This document shows, in pieces, positions 8,122 to 17,529 of a DNA stretch of 64,000 bases. This DNA comes from an uncultured Clostridium sp. (GTDB lineage Bacteria > Bacillota > Clostridia > TANB77 > CAG-508), in the NCBI GenBank assembly GCA_947302485.1, contig CAMYVO010000001.1, positions 128,273 through 192,272 on the forward strand, read 5' to 3'. The translations under genes and the position numbers were made by a program. Positions within the stretch are counted from its first letter, which is position 1, and every line of letters begins with the position of its first letter. Below the pieces are notes generated by a model. The model saw only the letters and a list, made by a program, of their open reading frames with translations, was not told where the DNA came from and searched no databases.

Positions 8122-9048
8122 ATGGTATTTTTACTTATACTATTAGTCATCATTTTAATTATAGCATTTAAATCAATTAAAGTTGTTAAACAATCAGAGG
8201 TGTATATTATTGAAAGATTAGGTAAATATCACAAAATTGCTGATGCCGGTCTTACTATAATTATTCCATTTATTGATAATGTTCGTTCTGTAGTAAGCTT
8301 AAAACAACAAACAATGGATATTCCACCTCAAGGTGTTATTACAAAAGATAATGTAACTATTACAATAGATACAGTTGTTTTCTATAAAATAACTGATCCT
8401 GCAAAAGCAGTTTATGAAATTCAATCTTTAAAGAAAGGTATTGAATACTTAGCTATCACAACAATTCGTGATATTGTTGGTAAAATGGATTTAGATGAAA
8501 CATTTAGTTCAAGAGATGCTATTAATGACCGTTTAAGAGTTATACTAGATGAATCTACTGATCAATGGGGATGTAAAGTTGACAGAGTTGAAATTAAAGA
8601 TATTACCCCTCCAGCAGATATCCGTGATGCAATGGAAAAACAAATGAATGCTGAAAGAAATAAAAGGGCATTAATTTTAACTGCAGAAGGAGAAAAACAA
8701 TCTGCTATTACTATAGCTGAAGGTAAAAAAGAAGCAGCTATACTTGAAGCTGAAGCTGATAGAGAATCTCAAATTAGGCGTGCAGCCGGTGAAGCTGATG
8801 CTATTAAAAAAGTTGCAGAAGCTAAAGCAAAAGAAATAGAACTAGTTTATGGTGCTATGAAAGATGCTGCTCCAGATGATAAGTTAGTTCAAATAAAATC
8901 TTTAGAAGCATTAGAATCTATTGCTGATGGTGAAGCAAATAAAGTATTTATTCCATTTGATGCAACATCTGCATTAGGAAGCATTGGTGCAATTAAAGAA
9001 GTAGTAAAAGATGAACATTCTAAAAATAAATCTAAAAAGGAAAATTAA
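8122..9048 (+). CDS. SPFH/band 7 (stomatin/QmcA-like) protein
   Basis: A 308-aa membrane scaffold protein. One N-terminal hydrophobic segment (2-18) is followed by the SPFH domain (VVKQSEVYIIERLGKY, then DIPPQGVITKDNVTI). A heptad-rich helix with alternating Glu/Ala repeats (AEGKKEAAILEAEADRE) follows, and the tail is Lys-rich. These proteins form large oligomers in the membrane and pair genetically with NfeD, as here. The gene ends before a strong terminator. Confidence 0.93.
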   Translation: MVFLLILLVIILIIAFKSIKVVKQSEVYIIERLGKYHKIADAGLTIIIPFIDNVRSVVSLKQQTMDIPPQGVITKDNVTITIDTVVFYKITDPAKAVYEIQSLKKGIEYLAITTIRDIVGKMDLDETFSSRDAINDRLRVILDESTDQWGCKVDRVEIKDITPPADIRDAMEKQMNAERNKRALILTAEGEKQSAITIAEGKKEAAILEAEADRESQIRRAAGEADAIKKVAEAKAKEIELVYGAMKDAAPDDKLVQIKSLEALESIADGEANKVFIPFDATSALGSIGAIKEVVKDEHSKNKSKKEN

Positions 9049-9081
9049 TAATTTTTATTTTAGATAATAATCAATTTATGT

Positions 9082-9110
9082 AGAAGATAAACTTAAAAAG
9101 TTTATCTTCT
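9082..9110 (+). terminator. Terminator after the SPFH gene
   Basis: A perfect 13-bp stem (AGAAGATAAACTT with its complement) and a 3-nt loop are followed by a T-rich run. Confidence 0.85.
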
Positions 9111-9163
9111 TTTATTTCATTTTTTTATTTTTATACATATCATACCACTAAGGAGTGATAAAA

Positions 9164-10055
9164 ATGAATAATGATTTATTTAAGGGCTGCGCAACTGCAC
9201 TTGCTACACCTTTTGATGAAAATGGAATTAACTATAAGGAACTAGAAAGATTAATTGAATTTCAAATTAAAGAAGGAATAAATGCTTTAGTAATTAATGG
9301 AACTACTGGTGAATCCGCTGCCTTATCTAATGATGAAAAAAAATCGTTAATTAAATTTACAATTAACGTAGTAAACAAAAGAATTCCTGTTATTGCTGGA
9401 ACTGGAGGAAATAATACTAAAGATGTAATAGCTCTTTCAATATATGCTCAAAACTGTCGGAATAGATGGGCTTTTAATTGTAACACCATTTTACAATAAA
9501 ACAACACAACAAGGTGCAATAAATCATTACATTAAAATCGCAGAATCTATTAATGTTCCTATTCTTTTATATAATGTTCCAAGTAGAACTGGTTTTTCAT
9601 TATCTGCAAAAACTTGCTATGAACTTTCAAAGATTGATAATATTATAGGAATTAAAGAGGCAAGTGGAAACTTATCTTTTGCTTCTGATATTAGATCTAT
9701 GTGTGATAGTAATTTTAGCATATACAGTGGAAATGACGACCTTATTCTCCCTATTCTTTCTTTAGGTGGAAAAGGAGTTATATCTGTACTCTCAAATATT
9801 GCTCCATCAAATGTTGTTTCAATTACAGATAAATTTTTTAACAATGAAATTGAAATTGCAAGTATGCTACAGTTAAAAGCAATTCCTTTAATACGCTCTT
9901 TATTTTCAGAAGTAAATCCAATTCCTATAAAATATGCTTTAAATTTATTAGGATATAATTTTGGAATTCCTAGATTGCCTTTAGTTGAATTATCTGAACA
10001 TAATAAAGAGAAATTAAAATATCAAATGATAAAATATGGATTATATGTCCAATAA
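9164..10055 (+). pseudogene. dapA: 4-hydroxy-tetrahydrodipicolinate synthase, frameshifted
   Basis: DapA condenses pyruvate and aspartate semialdehyde at the head of the lysine/diaminopimelate and dipicolinate branch. Both halves are clear. The first frame (from ATG 9164) contains GTTGESA; the second contains IVTPFYNK, the YNVPSRTG tyrosine motif and the Schiff-base lysine in GIKEASG. The frames switch near 9455-9460, where one extra base turns an expected QNVGIDGLL into QNCRNRW. Removing one base gives 296 aa, the family length. An AGGAG site precedes the start. A sequencing or assembly error is as likely as real inactivation. Confidence 0.9.
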
Positions 10056-10154
10056 ATTTCTTATTATTGTTCAGATTAGTATAACTTAAAATTTGAGCAA
10101 GTAATTCAATAAAACAAATTTTAAATTTGGGGTGTTTTTTTATAAAATATGTGG

Positions 10155-10160
10155 TATAAT
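10155..10160 (+). promoter_or_regulatory. Extended -10 element before the HD-domain gene
   Basis: TGGTATAAT (TATAAT at 10155-10160) lies about 45 bp upstream of the HD gene start. An AAAATTTG/CAAATTTT hairpin (10088-10122) just before it may end dapA transcription. Confidence 0.5.
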
Positions 10161-10205
10161 TAAAGTGATGTCTAAATTACAGTAAAAATTAATGGAGTGA
10201 TATTT

Positions 10206-10727
10206 TTGTTAGATTATTCAAAAGATAGTGAATTTAAAGAGATTATAAAAGATATGATATCTAATAATGCAGTTTTACAAATGAAAAATTACAGACAACA
10301 TTATGACACAAATTGTTTTGATCACTGTATAAATGTTTCATATTATAGTTATTTAGTTTGTAAAAAATTGGGGTTAGATTATAAATCAATATCACGTGCT
10401 GGGTTGGTTCATGATTTATTTTTATATGATTGGAGAATAAAACAAACAGATATAAAAGGACTACATGCATTTAATCATCCAAGAATTGCACTTGAAAATG
10501 CAAATAAATTATTTGATCTAAATGATAAAGAGAAAGATATAATTTTAAAACATATGTGGCCATTAACACTTAAACTACCAAAGTACAAAGAATCATATAT
10601 TATAGGATTTGTTGATAAATATTGTGCTATAAAGGAATCTGTTGCAGCTTGGAAAAAAGCATCTTTTTTTAAAAAAGTTTATAGATATGCATATTTATTC
10701 TTAGGTATTTATTTTTTTTATATATAA
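10206..10727 (+). CDS. HD-domain phosphohydrolase family protein
   Basis: A 173-aa HD-superfamily protein. The metal-binding pattern is visible: H in FDHCINVSYYSY, the HD pair in AGLVHDLFLYDW, H in HAFNHPRIA and a later ILKHMWPLT, with a final FVDKYCA aspartate. Such proteins hydrolyse phosphate esters of nucleotides; the substrate is unknown. The likely start is TTG 10206, eight bases after a GGAG site. A GTG overlapping that site is less likely. The last 20 residues are hydrophobic (YAYLFLGIYFFYI), suggesting membrane association. Confidence 0.85.
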   Translation: MLDYSKDSEFKEIIKDMISNNAVLQMKNYRQHYDTNCFDHCINVSYYSYLVCKKLGLDYKSISRAGLVHDLFLYDWRIKQTDIKGLHAFNHPRIALENANKLFDLNDKEKDIILKHMWPLTLKLPKYKESYIIGFVDKYCAIKESVAAWKKASFFKKVYRYAYLFLGIYFFYI

Positions 10728-10730
10728 GAT

Positions 10731-10765
10731 AAAAAGAAATATTCTCATCTTGAATATTTCTTTTT
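10731..10765. terminator. Bidirectional terminator
   Basis: A 14-bp stem (AAAAAGAAATATTC with its complement) and a 7-nt loop lie between the HD gene and the convergent DUF4363 gene, with T-runs on both exits. Confidence 0.8.
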
Positions 10766-10797
10766 ATTTTAAAATGATTTCAAATAAATAATATATT

Positions 10798-11187
10798 TTA
10801 GAAGATATTTTTTAAACTAAAGGTCTCTTTTTCTTTAATATGATTCATTAAGAAAATGCTTGTATTTATATGTTCAATCCCCTCTTCTAAAGTTCCTGCT
10901 TCTATACAACTTCTTACCATTGTAAGATCATTTTCAACTTTTTCTAATTCATCATGTTCTATATAATATGCTAAAATATTATATCTTTTATACCATTCTT
11001 CAAATACTATATCTATATCATTTTTTATTTTTTTCTCATCTTTTTCTTCTCCTAAAAAATCTAATCTCATTTTTTCCAAATTATCTTCTAGAACAGCTAC
11101 AGCTGCTTTTGTATAGTTTTGTGTTATAAAATTAAAAAAAACAATAATAATTATTATTGATATTATTATAAATATACCTTTATACAT
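10798..11187 (-). CDS. DUF4363-family membrane-anchored protein
   Basis: A 129-aa protein. One N-terminal transmembrane helix (IFIIISIIIIIVFFNFI) is followed by an acidic, helical extracytoplasmic domain ending near an MRLDFLGEE...HDELEKVENDL pattern typical of DUF4363. The ATG at 11187 is chosen because a GAAAGGA site sits just upstream, overlapping the end of the DUF421 gene (stop at 11190). An upstream in-frame start would overlap that gene by 25 bp. The tight coupling to DUF421 is a recurring pair in Clostridia; the function is unknown. Confidence 0.8.
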   Translation of the reverse strand: MYKGIFIIISIIIIIVFFNFITQNYTKAAVAVLEDNLEKMRLDFLGEEKDEKKIKNDIDIVFEEWYKRYNILAYYIEHDELEKVENDLTMVRSCIEAGTLEEGIEHINTSIFLMNHIKEKETFSLKNIF

Positions 11188-11189
11188 TT

Positions 11190-11864
11190 TTATCCTTTCA
11201 TCTTTTTTTGACAAAAAATTTGGTTTTTTCCATCTAATGTTACTACCAAAGCTTCTTCTGGTTTCATTCCAAATTTTCCAACCTCTTTTTTTAACCAGTT
11301 ATAATTTTTTCCAATTAATTTTAAATTCTTTTCCATTATTTTTCCATCGATAACTAAATCATATGGAATCCCCTCATATTCAGGCATTATGTTAAAATCT
11401 TCTGGTATTGTATTTCTTTTATTAGGTTTTAATATAATTGTTACATCACCACTTGTTTCTAAAATTGCATACTCTACATCTGATATATTTGAAACATTAT
11501 TTCCTCTTAATCTTTCTTGTAGCTCATTAATTGTAAATCTTTCTTTTTTTAAAGTCTTTTCTTGAATTTTTCCTCTATATATTAAAATAGAAGGCTTTCC
11601 ACATATTATCATTCTAGCTTTTATACTTTTCATATTAATTATAGAAATAAACAAGTGCATTACTAAAAGTCCAAGTATAGGTACAATTCCATTTGAAATT
11701 GGTATACCTGAAGCTGTCATTGGAATCGTTGCTAAATCTGCAATCATTACTGATATTGCAAGCTCAAATGGCTCTAATTGACCAATTTCTCTTTTTCCCA
11801 TTAATCTCATAACAATTAATACAATTATGTATAAAATAATAGATCTAAAAAAAGTAATTAACAT
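11190..11864 (-). CDS. DUF421 (YetF-like) membrane protein
   Basis: A 224-aa protein. Three N-terminal transmembrane helices include the conserved RLMGKREIGQLEPFELAISV motif. They are followed by two small cytoplasmic DUF421 domains (GKPSILIYRGKI...VVTLDGKNQI). B. subtilis YetF/YrbG relatives are implicated in spore membrane and germination biology, but the biochemical role is unresolved. Its downstream partner is the DUF4363 gene, 2 bp away. Confidence 0.9.
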   Translation of the reverse strand: MLITFFRSIILYIIVLIVMRLMGKREIGQLEPFELAISVMIADLATIPMTASGIPISNGIVPILGLLVMHLFISIINMKSIKARMIICGKPSILIYRGKIQEKTLKKERFTINELQERLRGNNVSNISDVEYAILETSGDVTIILKPNKRNTIPEDFNIMPEYEGIPYDLVIDGKIMEKNLKLIGKNYNWLKKEVGKFGMKPEEALVVTLDGKNQIFCQKKMKG

Positions 11865-12040
11865 ATTTCCTCCAATATTTTTTCGCTTTTATTTTTTACA
11901 GATTTTTAAAAAATATACAGACTTTTTTGTATATTATTTTTATTTTTAGTTAATAATATGAATATGTAAAACAATCTTATTATTATAATTATAAAATTTT
12001 TAAATATTAAAAATTTGTTTTACAATAGGAGGTTTTTAAA

Positions 12041-12415
12041 ATGGCTGATAATCAAAGTGATACTAAAGTAGCTAGTTCAAATACTATTGGTCAAATTATT
12101 GGTAGATTTATAGCTGCTGCAGTTATTCTTGCTATTACTGCTTTCTTTACACCTGGTTTTACTATTAATAACATTTGGTCACTTATTATTGCTACTATTG
12201 CACTTACTCTAATAGATTATTTAATAGTAAGATTTACAGGTTTACATGCTAGTCCATTTGGTAAAGGTTTTGTAGGATTTGTTTTAGCTGCTATTACATT
12301 ATATGTAACTCAGTATTTTGTTGCTGGTTACTCAATTTCATGGATTGCAGCAATTATAGGTGCTCTAATTTATGGTATAGTTGATTATTTCTTACCAGGT
12401 GAACACTCAATGTAA
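12041..12415 (+). CDS. YvlD-like four-helix membrane protein (Phage_holin_4_2 family)
   Basis: A 124-aa protein with a short polar N-terminus and four hydrophobic helices (roughly 20-40, 45-64, 76-95, 98-117). The ending IIGALIYGIVDYFLPG is typical of the family. The Pfam name mentions holins, but chromosomal YvlD-type members are envelope-stress-associated membrane proteins, and no phage genes are nearby. It has a strong AGGAGG site and divergent neighbours. Its stop codon lies inside the following terminator hairpin. Confidence 0.85.
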   Translation: MADNQSDTKVASSNTIGQIIGRFIAAAVILAITAFFTPGFTINNIWSLIIATIALTLIDYLIVRFTGLHASPFGKGFVGFVLAAITLYVTQYFVAGYSISWIAAIIGALIYGIVDYFLPGEHSM

Positions 12416-12455
12416 TAAAAGAAAAAGGCCTATGGCCTTTTTCTTTTATTACATT
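12409..12455. terminator. Perfect 22-bp inverted-repeat terminator
   Basis: Arms 12409-12430 and 12434-12455 are perfectly complementary (core AAAAAGGCC/GGCCTTTTT) with a 3-nt loop. The left arm contains the stop codon of the YvlD-like gene. It sits between convergent genes, so it can terminate both. Confidence 0.88.
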
Positions 12456-12473
12456 GAAAAATTATATATTATA

Positions 12474-13610
12474 TTAATAACTACCTAAATACTGCGATTG
12501 AAGAGGATTTTGTGGAACACCATTTTTCCATACTTCAAAGTGCAAATGGTCTCCTCCACTTATACCTGTATGCCCAACACCCATTATTGTTTGACCTTTT
12601 GTTACTTTATCTCCTACACTAACTCTTTTAGTTTCATCTTTTCCATGTTGATATAATGTAATAATTCCTCCACCATGATCAACCATTAAGTAGTTTCCTC
12701 TAGCACTATTATATGAGCTTGTTACAACTGTTCCATCTAAAACTGCTACGATCGCTGCGCCAGAACTTGCACCTATATCAATTCCTCTATGGTTTGTACT
12801 AGCTCCAGGTATTCCTGTGTTCCTTGCTCCAAAATAAGATGTAATATATCGTGAACTTGGACAAGGCCAAAGCATTGTTCCACCAACAAATGTGCTATTA
12901 TTCTTTCCACTATTTATAGATACTTGTCTTGCTTGAGCTTCTAGTTTTTTTATCTCATTATCATAATCATCAATTTGCTTTTGTAAATCTTTTTGTTCAC
13001 TTGACAATCCAGCTACATATGTATCTTTTTTAGCTTTATCATTTTTTAAGTTATTTGTAGCAACTTCTATAGATTTCTTTGCTTCAGAGTATTCATTTTC
13101 TTTTGTTTCTAATTCTTTTTTAGAATTTTCTATTTCATTCTTTTTATTTTCAATTTCTTGTAATAGGTCATTATCTGATTTTGCAATTACTGATATGTAA
13201 TAATAATTAGAAATAAAACTAGTTAAATCTGTTGAATTTAATAAAACGTCTATATATGAAGCACCACCAAATTTATAATTTGCTACTAGTCTTTTTTCTA
13301 GTTGTTCTTGTTCAAAATTATACTTTTCTTGTGCTTCATTAATTTTTGATTGCTTTTCAGAAATTTCTTTTTCTAAACTAGATATATTTACATTAAGTTC
13401 TGATATTTTTTCTTCATTATCAGCAATTGATTCATTAAGCTCAGATATTTTTTTCATCTCGCTTGATAGTTCTGTTTTTACCTCAGTTAATTCTTGTTGT
13501 GTTTGGTTTTTTTTGGTTTGCAATTCATTTACTGTTGCAGCAAATATTCTTGTATAAACACCAAATATTAAAACAAATGTAATTGTAAATGCTAGAATTT
13601 TATTCTTCAT
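12474..13610 (-). CDS. Murein hydrolase with coiled coil and M23 peptidase domain (copy 1)
   Basis: A 378-aa secreted cell-wall endopeptidase of the PcsB/CwlO/EnvC architecture. A signal peptide (about 1-25) precedes a long coiled coil (25-215) that includes the FISNYYYISVIAKSDND stretch, and then a LytM/M23 domain. The zinc ligands are intact: NHRGIDIG, YQHGKD and DHLHFEV, so it should be catalytic. It lies 26 bp after a paralog in the ftsE-ftsX operon. FtsEX controls such hydrolases through their coiled coils at the septum. Confidence 0.92.
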   Translation of the reverse strand: MKNKILAFTITFVLIFGVYTRIFAATVNELQTKKNQTQQELTEVKTELSSEMKKISELNESIADNEEKISELNVNISSLEKEISEKQSKINEAQEKYNFEQEQLEKRLVANYKFGGASYIDVLLNSTDLTSFISNYYYISVIAKSDNDLLQEIENKKNEIENSKKELETKENEYSEAKKSIEVATNNLKNDKAKKDTYVAGLSSEQKDLQKQIDDYDNEIKKLEAQARQVSINSGKNNSTFVGGTMLWPCPSSRYITSYFGARNTGIPGASTNHRGIDIGASSGAAIVAVLDGTVVTSSYNSARGNYLMVDHGGGIITLYQHGKDETKRVSVGDKVTKGQTIMGVGHTGISGGDHLHFEVWKNGVPQNPLQSQYLGSY

Positions 13611-13636
13611 CTTTTTCTCCTTTATTTTAAATAATT

Positions 13637-14770
13637 TTATCTGTTGGTATATTCTAAACTAGATGGATTAATATATGTTCCATTTTGTCTAACCTCAAAG
13701 TGTAAATGATTTCCTGTTGAACTTCCTGTAGTTCCAACATCAGCAATAACTTCACCTTTAGTAGCTGTATCGCCAACACTTTTATATAAAACACTACAAT
13801 GTGCATATAAAGTATAAGTAGTTCCTCCATGATAAATTAATAGATAATTACCATAGCTACTATTATATGTAGCTGTTTGTACTACACCATCTTCAGCAGC
13901 TCTAATAAATGTTCCTCCCGGAGCTGGTATATCAAGTCCTGTATGCATTCTCCATACTCCTGTAATTGGATGAAATCTATATCCAAATGAAGATGAAGTA
14001 CCTATATATCCTGGAAGTGGCCAGGACATAACCCCTCCCTCATAATGCATATCACTATTTAAATTTTGTGCCTGTACTCTCCTGATTTCAGCTTCTATAC
14101 TTGCAATTCCTGCATCATATTCATCTATTTTTGCTTGAAGACTTCTTTCATTCTCAGATAATTCTGCTAAGTAGTTGTTTTTTATTTGTTTAGAATTTCT
14201 TAATGATATATTTATTTTTTCCATATTGACTTTTGATTCTTTATATTTTGTTTCTTTTTTTTCTAATTCATTTTTTATTTCTTCTATTTTCTTTTTTTCA
14301 TTTTCTATTTTTTCTAATAATTCTCTATCTGATTTAGCTACTTTTGATATGTAATAATAATTAGAAATAAAATCAGACAAACTAGATGAATTTAGTAATA
14401 CATCTAAATATGAAGCTGTTCCTGATTTATAATTTGCTATTAATCTATTTTGTAATAATCTCTCTTCTTTTGTGTACAACTTTTCTTTTTCTTCTAAATC
14501 TTTTTTACTTTCTTTAATTTCCTTACTTAATATTTGTAATTCATCATTTAACACTGCTACTTGCAATTCATTTTCAGAGATACTTTGAGTTAATTTATCT
14601 ATTTCCTGTATTGTTTGTGAAAGTTCAGTATGTACTCCTTCTAATTCCTGAGTAACTTCTTTTTTTTGTAAATTTAAACTATCTAGTTCATCTTGAGTCG
14701 TTGCAAATATTTTAACTTCTATAAAAGAAATAAGTATAATTGCTAAAAGTAATAGAATTACTCTTTTCAT
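13637..14770 (-). CDS. Murein hydrolase with coiled coil and M23 peptidase domain (copy 2)
   Basis: A 377-aa paralog of the next gene, with the same layout: signal peptide (1-23), coiled coil (25-235) carrying the same FISNYYYIS region, and a C-terminal M23 domain. Catalytic motifs are present (MHTGLDIP, LYAHCSV, NHLHFEV). The catalytic domains differ more than the coiled coils: this copy has FGYRFHPITG, absent from copy 1. It starts 15 bp after ftsX, which suggests that it is the direct FtsX partner. The tandem arrangement suggests duplication followed by divergence. Confidence 0.93.
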   Translation of the reverse strand: MKRVILLLLAIILISFIEVKIFATTQDELDSLNLQKKEVTQELEGVHTELSQTIQEIDKLTQSISENELQVAVLNDELQILSKEIKESKKDLEEKEKLYTKEERLLQNRLIANYKSGTASYLDVLLNSSSLSDFISNYYYISKVAKSDRELLEKIENEKKKIEEIKNELEKKETKYKESKVNMEKINISLRNSKQIKNNYLAELSENERSLQAKIDEYDAGIASIEAEIRRVQAQNLNSDMHYEGGVMSWPLPGYIGTSSSFGYRFHPITGVWRMHTGLDIPAPGGTFIRAAEDGVVQTATYNSSYGNYLLIYHGGTTYTLYAHCSVLYKSVGDTATKGEVIADVGTTGSSTGNHLHFEVRQNGTYINPSSLEYTNR

Positions 14771-14785
14771 TTCTTCTCATCTCCT

Positions 14786-15685
14786 CTATACGTCTAAATA
14801 TTTTCTCATTGAGATAGAACTTCCTATTACTCCTACACCAATTCCTAAAATCAAATATACTACAATGATTATAGAAAACATATCTGAAAAACTTAGTAAG
14901 CTAATTCCTATCGTTTTAGCTATATCTGTTTGCATTAAATTTCCAGAAACTATATTATATACTAGTCCAACGATTAAAAGTGAAATTAAAGCAGATATAA
15001 CTCCAATTATAATACCTTCTACTAAGAAAGGTCCTCTAATAAAATGATTTGTTGCTCCTACATATTTCATAATTGATATCTCTTTTCTTCTTGCATGAAC
15101 AGTAAGTTTAATAGTATTCGAAATTATGAAGATAGAGATAATTACTAAAATTAGTAATAAAGCACCTGTTACTATACGTATTCCATTTGCTAGATTCATT
15201 AGAGTAGAAATAGTTTGATTATTACTTGTTATTTCATCTACATCGGAAATTTGCATGATCTTACTTTGTACTTCCTCATTTAACTTTAAGTCTGTTAAAG
15301 TTACTACATAAGATTCTGGAAACACACTTTCATATCCTGAAAGTAAATCAGACTTGTCCTTCCACTGTTCTTTTACTTGATTTAGTGCATCTTCTTTAGA
15401 TACATATTTAGTTTTATTTATACCATCAATTTCTTTTATTTCTTCTCCTATTTGTTTTACTCTTTCTGATGATGTACCATCTTTAATAAACACTTGCATT
15501 CCTTGTGATTCTTCTACATTTGTCATAATATGATCAATATTTTCTCCAATTGTGAAGAACATACCAAAAATTAGCATAGACATACACATTATAACTATGG
15601 AAGCAATTGTTGATTTTTTGTTTTTAAATACATTTCTAAATCCTTCACCTACCAAATATCCTATAACATTATATCTCACTATCAT
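14786..15685 (-). CDS. ftsX: Cell division protein FtsX
   Basis: The membrane subunit of the FtsEX complex, which gates septal murein hydrolases. It has one N-terminal helix (IASIVIMCMSMLIFGMFF), a large extracytoplasmic domain with FVSKEDAL-like features (TKYVSKEDALNQVKEQW), and three C-terminal helices with KEISIMKYVGATNHFIRGPF between them. It overlaps the end of ftsE. The start may be ATG 15685 or GTG 15679; an AGGTGG site is 2 or 8 nt upstream respectively, and a GTG start would match family N-termini better. Confidence 0.93.
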   Translation of the reverse strand: MIVRYNVIGYLVGEGFRNVFKNKKSTIASIVIMCMSMLIFGMFFTIGENIDHIMTNVEESQGMQVFIKDGTSSERVKQIGEEIKEIDGINKTKYVSKEDALNQVKEQWKDKSDLLSGYESVFPESYVVTLTDLKLNEEVQSKIMQISDVDEITSNNQTISTLMNLANGIRIVTGALLLILVIISIFIISNTIKLTVHARRKEISIMKYVGATNHFIRGPFLVEGIIIGVISALISLLIVGLVYNIVSGNLMQTDIAKTIGISLLSFSDMFSIIIVVYLILGIGVGVIGSSISMRKYLDV

Positions 15686-16355
15686 AACCACCTTTTTTAC
15701 TATCTCTAACTATATTACCTTTATTTATTTGAATAACTCTTTTCTTCATTTTATCAACTATATCTTTTGCATGAGTTGCTACTACAACAGTTGTACCTCT
15801 TAAATTAATTTCATTTAAAAGACTCATAATATCCCAAGCAGTTTCTGGATCCAAATTTCCAGTTGGCTCATCCGCAATTAGCATTGCTGGATTATTTACA
15901 AGAGCTCTAGCTAAAGCAACTCTTTGTTGTTCTCCTCCAGATAATTCGTTTGGATACATTTTAGCTTTTCCACTTAATCCAACAAGTGATAATACCATTG
16001 GAACCTGTCTTCTTATATGTCTTGGCGTTGCTTTTACAATATACATTGCAAATGCTACATTGTCATATACTGTTTTGTCTGGTAGTAATCTAAAATCTTG
16101 AAATACAACTCCCATACTTCTTCTTAAGTACGGTACTTTATTTTGTTTTAAAAATGTTGTATCTTTTCCATTTATAATAATATTACCTGAAGTTGGTTCT
16201 TCTTCTTTTAAAATTAATTTTATTAAAGTAGATTTACCTGAACCAGATGTACCTACTAAAAATGCAAATTCTCCTTTATCAATTTTAAAATTCGCGTTAT
16301 TCACTGCCTTTGTTCCTGTATCATATGTTTTATTTACATTTCTAAACTCTATCAT
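15669..16355 (-). CDS. ftsE: Cell division ATP-binding protein FtsE
   Basis: A 228-aa ABC ATPase driving FtsX. Walker A GTSGSGKST (35-43), Q-loop VFQDFRLLPD, signature LSGGEQQR, Walker B MLIADEPTGNLD and H-loop VVATHAK are all complete. The sequence FRLLPDKTVYDNVAFA is diagnostic of FtsE over other MacB-like ATPases. It is the first gene of ftsE-ftsX-M23-M23. A GGAG site precedes the start, and a 245-bp AT-rich spacer upstream should contain its promoter. Confidence 0.97.
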   Translation of the reverse strand: MIEFRNVNKTYDTGTKAVNNANFKIDKGEFAFLVGTSGSGKSTLIKLILKEEEPTSGNIIINGKDTTFLKQNKVPYLRRSMGVVFQDFRLLPDKTVYDNVAFAMYIVKATPRHIRRQVPMVLSLVGLSGKAKMYPNELSGGEQQRVALARALVNNPAMLIADEPTGNLDPETAWDIMSLLNEINLRGTTVVVATHAKDIVDKMKKRVIQINKGNIVRDSKKGGYDSEI

Positions 16356-16554
16356 TTTTTTCTCCTTTAATCTCCTTATGTAAAAGACAATATCTATCTA
16401 GAATAATCATAACAATAATATTACTTTATTGCAATACTTTTATCTTTAAAAAACATCTTTTTTTTACGCATTTTACTTATTTTTTTTCATTTATCTCTCT
16501 TTTTCTTTTCTTTATATTTTTCGCTATATTTTAACAAATAATTTTTATATAATA

Positions 16555-16590
16555 AAAAAATTGTCGAGTTATTGTTTCGACAATTTTTAT
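16555..16590 (-). terminator. Terminator after the transketolase genes
   Basis: AAAAATTGTCGA/TCGACAATTTTT stem with a 9-nt loop and a T-run on the minus strand, 10 bp after the transketolase C-terminal subunit gene. Confidence 0.85.
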
Positions 16591-16599
16591 TATAAATAT

Positions 16600-17529
16600 T
16601 TATTTGCAAATCTCTTCTACAATATCATTACTTGTTATTTTAAAGTATTTCATAAGTTCATCGGCTTTTCCTGATTTTCCAAAAGTATCTTTAATCCCCA
16701 TTCTTGTAACTTTCATTGGATATTCATCACATAATATTTCACATACAGCTGTACCTAGTCCACCTATAATACTATGGTCTTCAATTGTAATTATTTTTTT
16801 AGTTTCTTTTGCACATTTAATAATCATTTCTTTATCTATAGGCTTTATAGTATGCACATCAATCACTCTAATATTAATTCCTTTAGCATCTAATATCTCT
16901 CTTGCTTTAAGAGCTTCTGAAACTGTAATTCCTGTTGCAAATACAGTTGCATCTTTTCCATCTCCTATTTGAACAGCTTTTCCTATTTCAAATTTTTGAT
17001 TTTCTTCATAAATCTGTGGTGTTGCTGTACGAACTAATCTTACATATACCGGGGAATCAATTTTACTTATTTCCTCTATAGCCCATTTGCTTTGAATATC
17101 ATCTGAAGGACTAATAACAATCATATTAGGAAGTGCTCTCATCATACCTATATCTTCAAGCATTTGATGTGTAGCACCATCTTCTCCCACTGTAATTCCT
17201 GCATGTGTTGCACATATCTTAACATTAAGTTTAGGATAACAGATACTAGTTCTAATTTGATCATACGCTCTTCCTGCAGCAAATACAGCAAAAGTACTAA
17301 CAAAAGGTATCTTACCACATGCTGCAAGTCCAGCCGCTGTTCCCATTAAATCTTGTTCTGCTATTCCTAAATCAAAAAATCTATCTTTAAATTTTTTTGC
17401 AAACATATTAGTTTTTGTTGCCTCAGATAAATCAGCATCTAATACCACAATTTTGCTATTCAAATTTCCAAGTTCACAAATTTTTTCTCCATAACTCACT
17501 CTAGTTGCTTTCATCTTTTCTATATTCAT
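16600..17529 (-). CDS. Transketolase, C-terminal subunit
   Basis: A 309-aa pyrimidine-binding plus C-terminal half of a split transketolase, which transfers two-carbon units in the pentose phosphate pathway. Features include RVSYGEKICELG, the DLGIAEQDLMGTAAGLA thiamine-diphosphate glutamate motif, ATHAGITVGEDGATHQ, and the C-terminal regulatory domain (ITIEDHSIIGGLGTAV). ATG 17529 is used because a GGAGG site lies just upstream; an earlier ATG overlaps that site. The N-terminal subunit gene is 105 bp upstream. Confidence 0.95.
   Translation of the reverse strand: MNIEKMKATRVSYGEKICELGNLNSKIVVLDADLSEATKTNMFAKKFKDRFFDLGIAEQDLMGTAAGLAACGKIPFVSTFAVFAAGRAYDQIRTSICYPKLNVKICATHAGITVGEDGATHQMLEDIGMMRALPNMIVISPSDDIQSKWAIEEISKIDSPVYVRLVRTATPQIYEENQKFEIGKAVQIGDGKDATVFATGITVSEALKAREILDAKGINIRVIDVHTIKPIDKEMIIKCAKETKKIITIEDHSIIGGLGTAVCEILCDEYPMKVTRMGIKDTFGKSGKADELMKYFKITSNDIVEEICK

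Noticed and set aside
9440-9475. Programmed frameshifting in dapA
   Set aside because: No slippery heptamer, downstream stem or internal Shine-Dalgarno is evident, and the family is not known for recoding. A base error or lesion is simpler.
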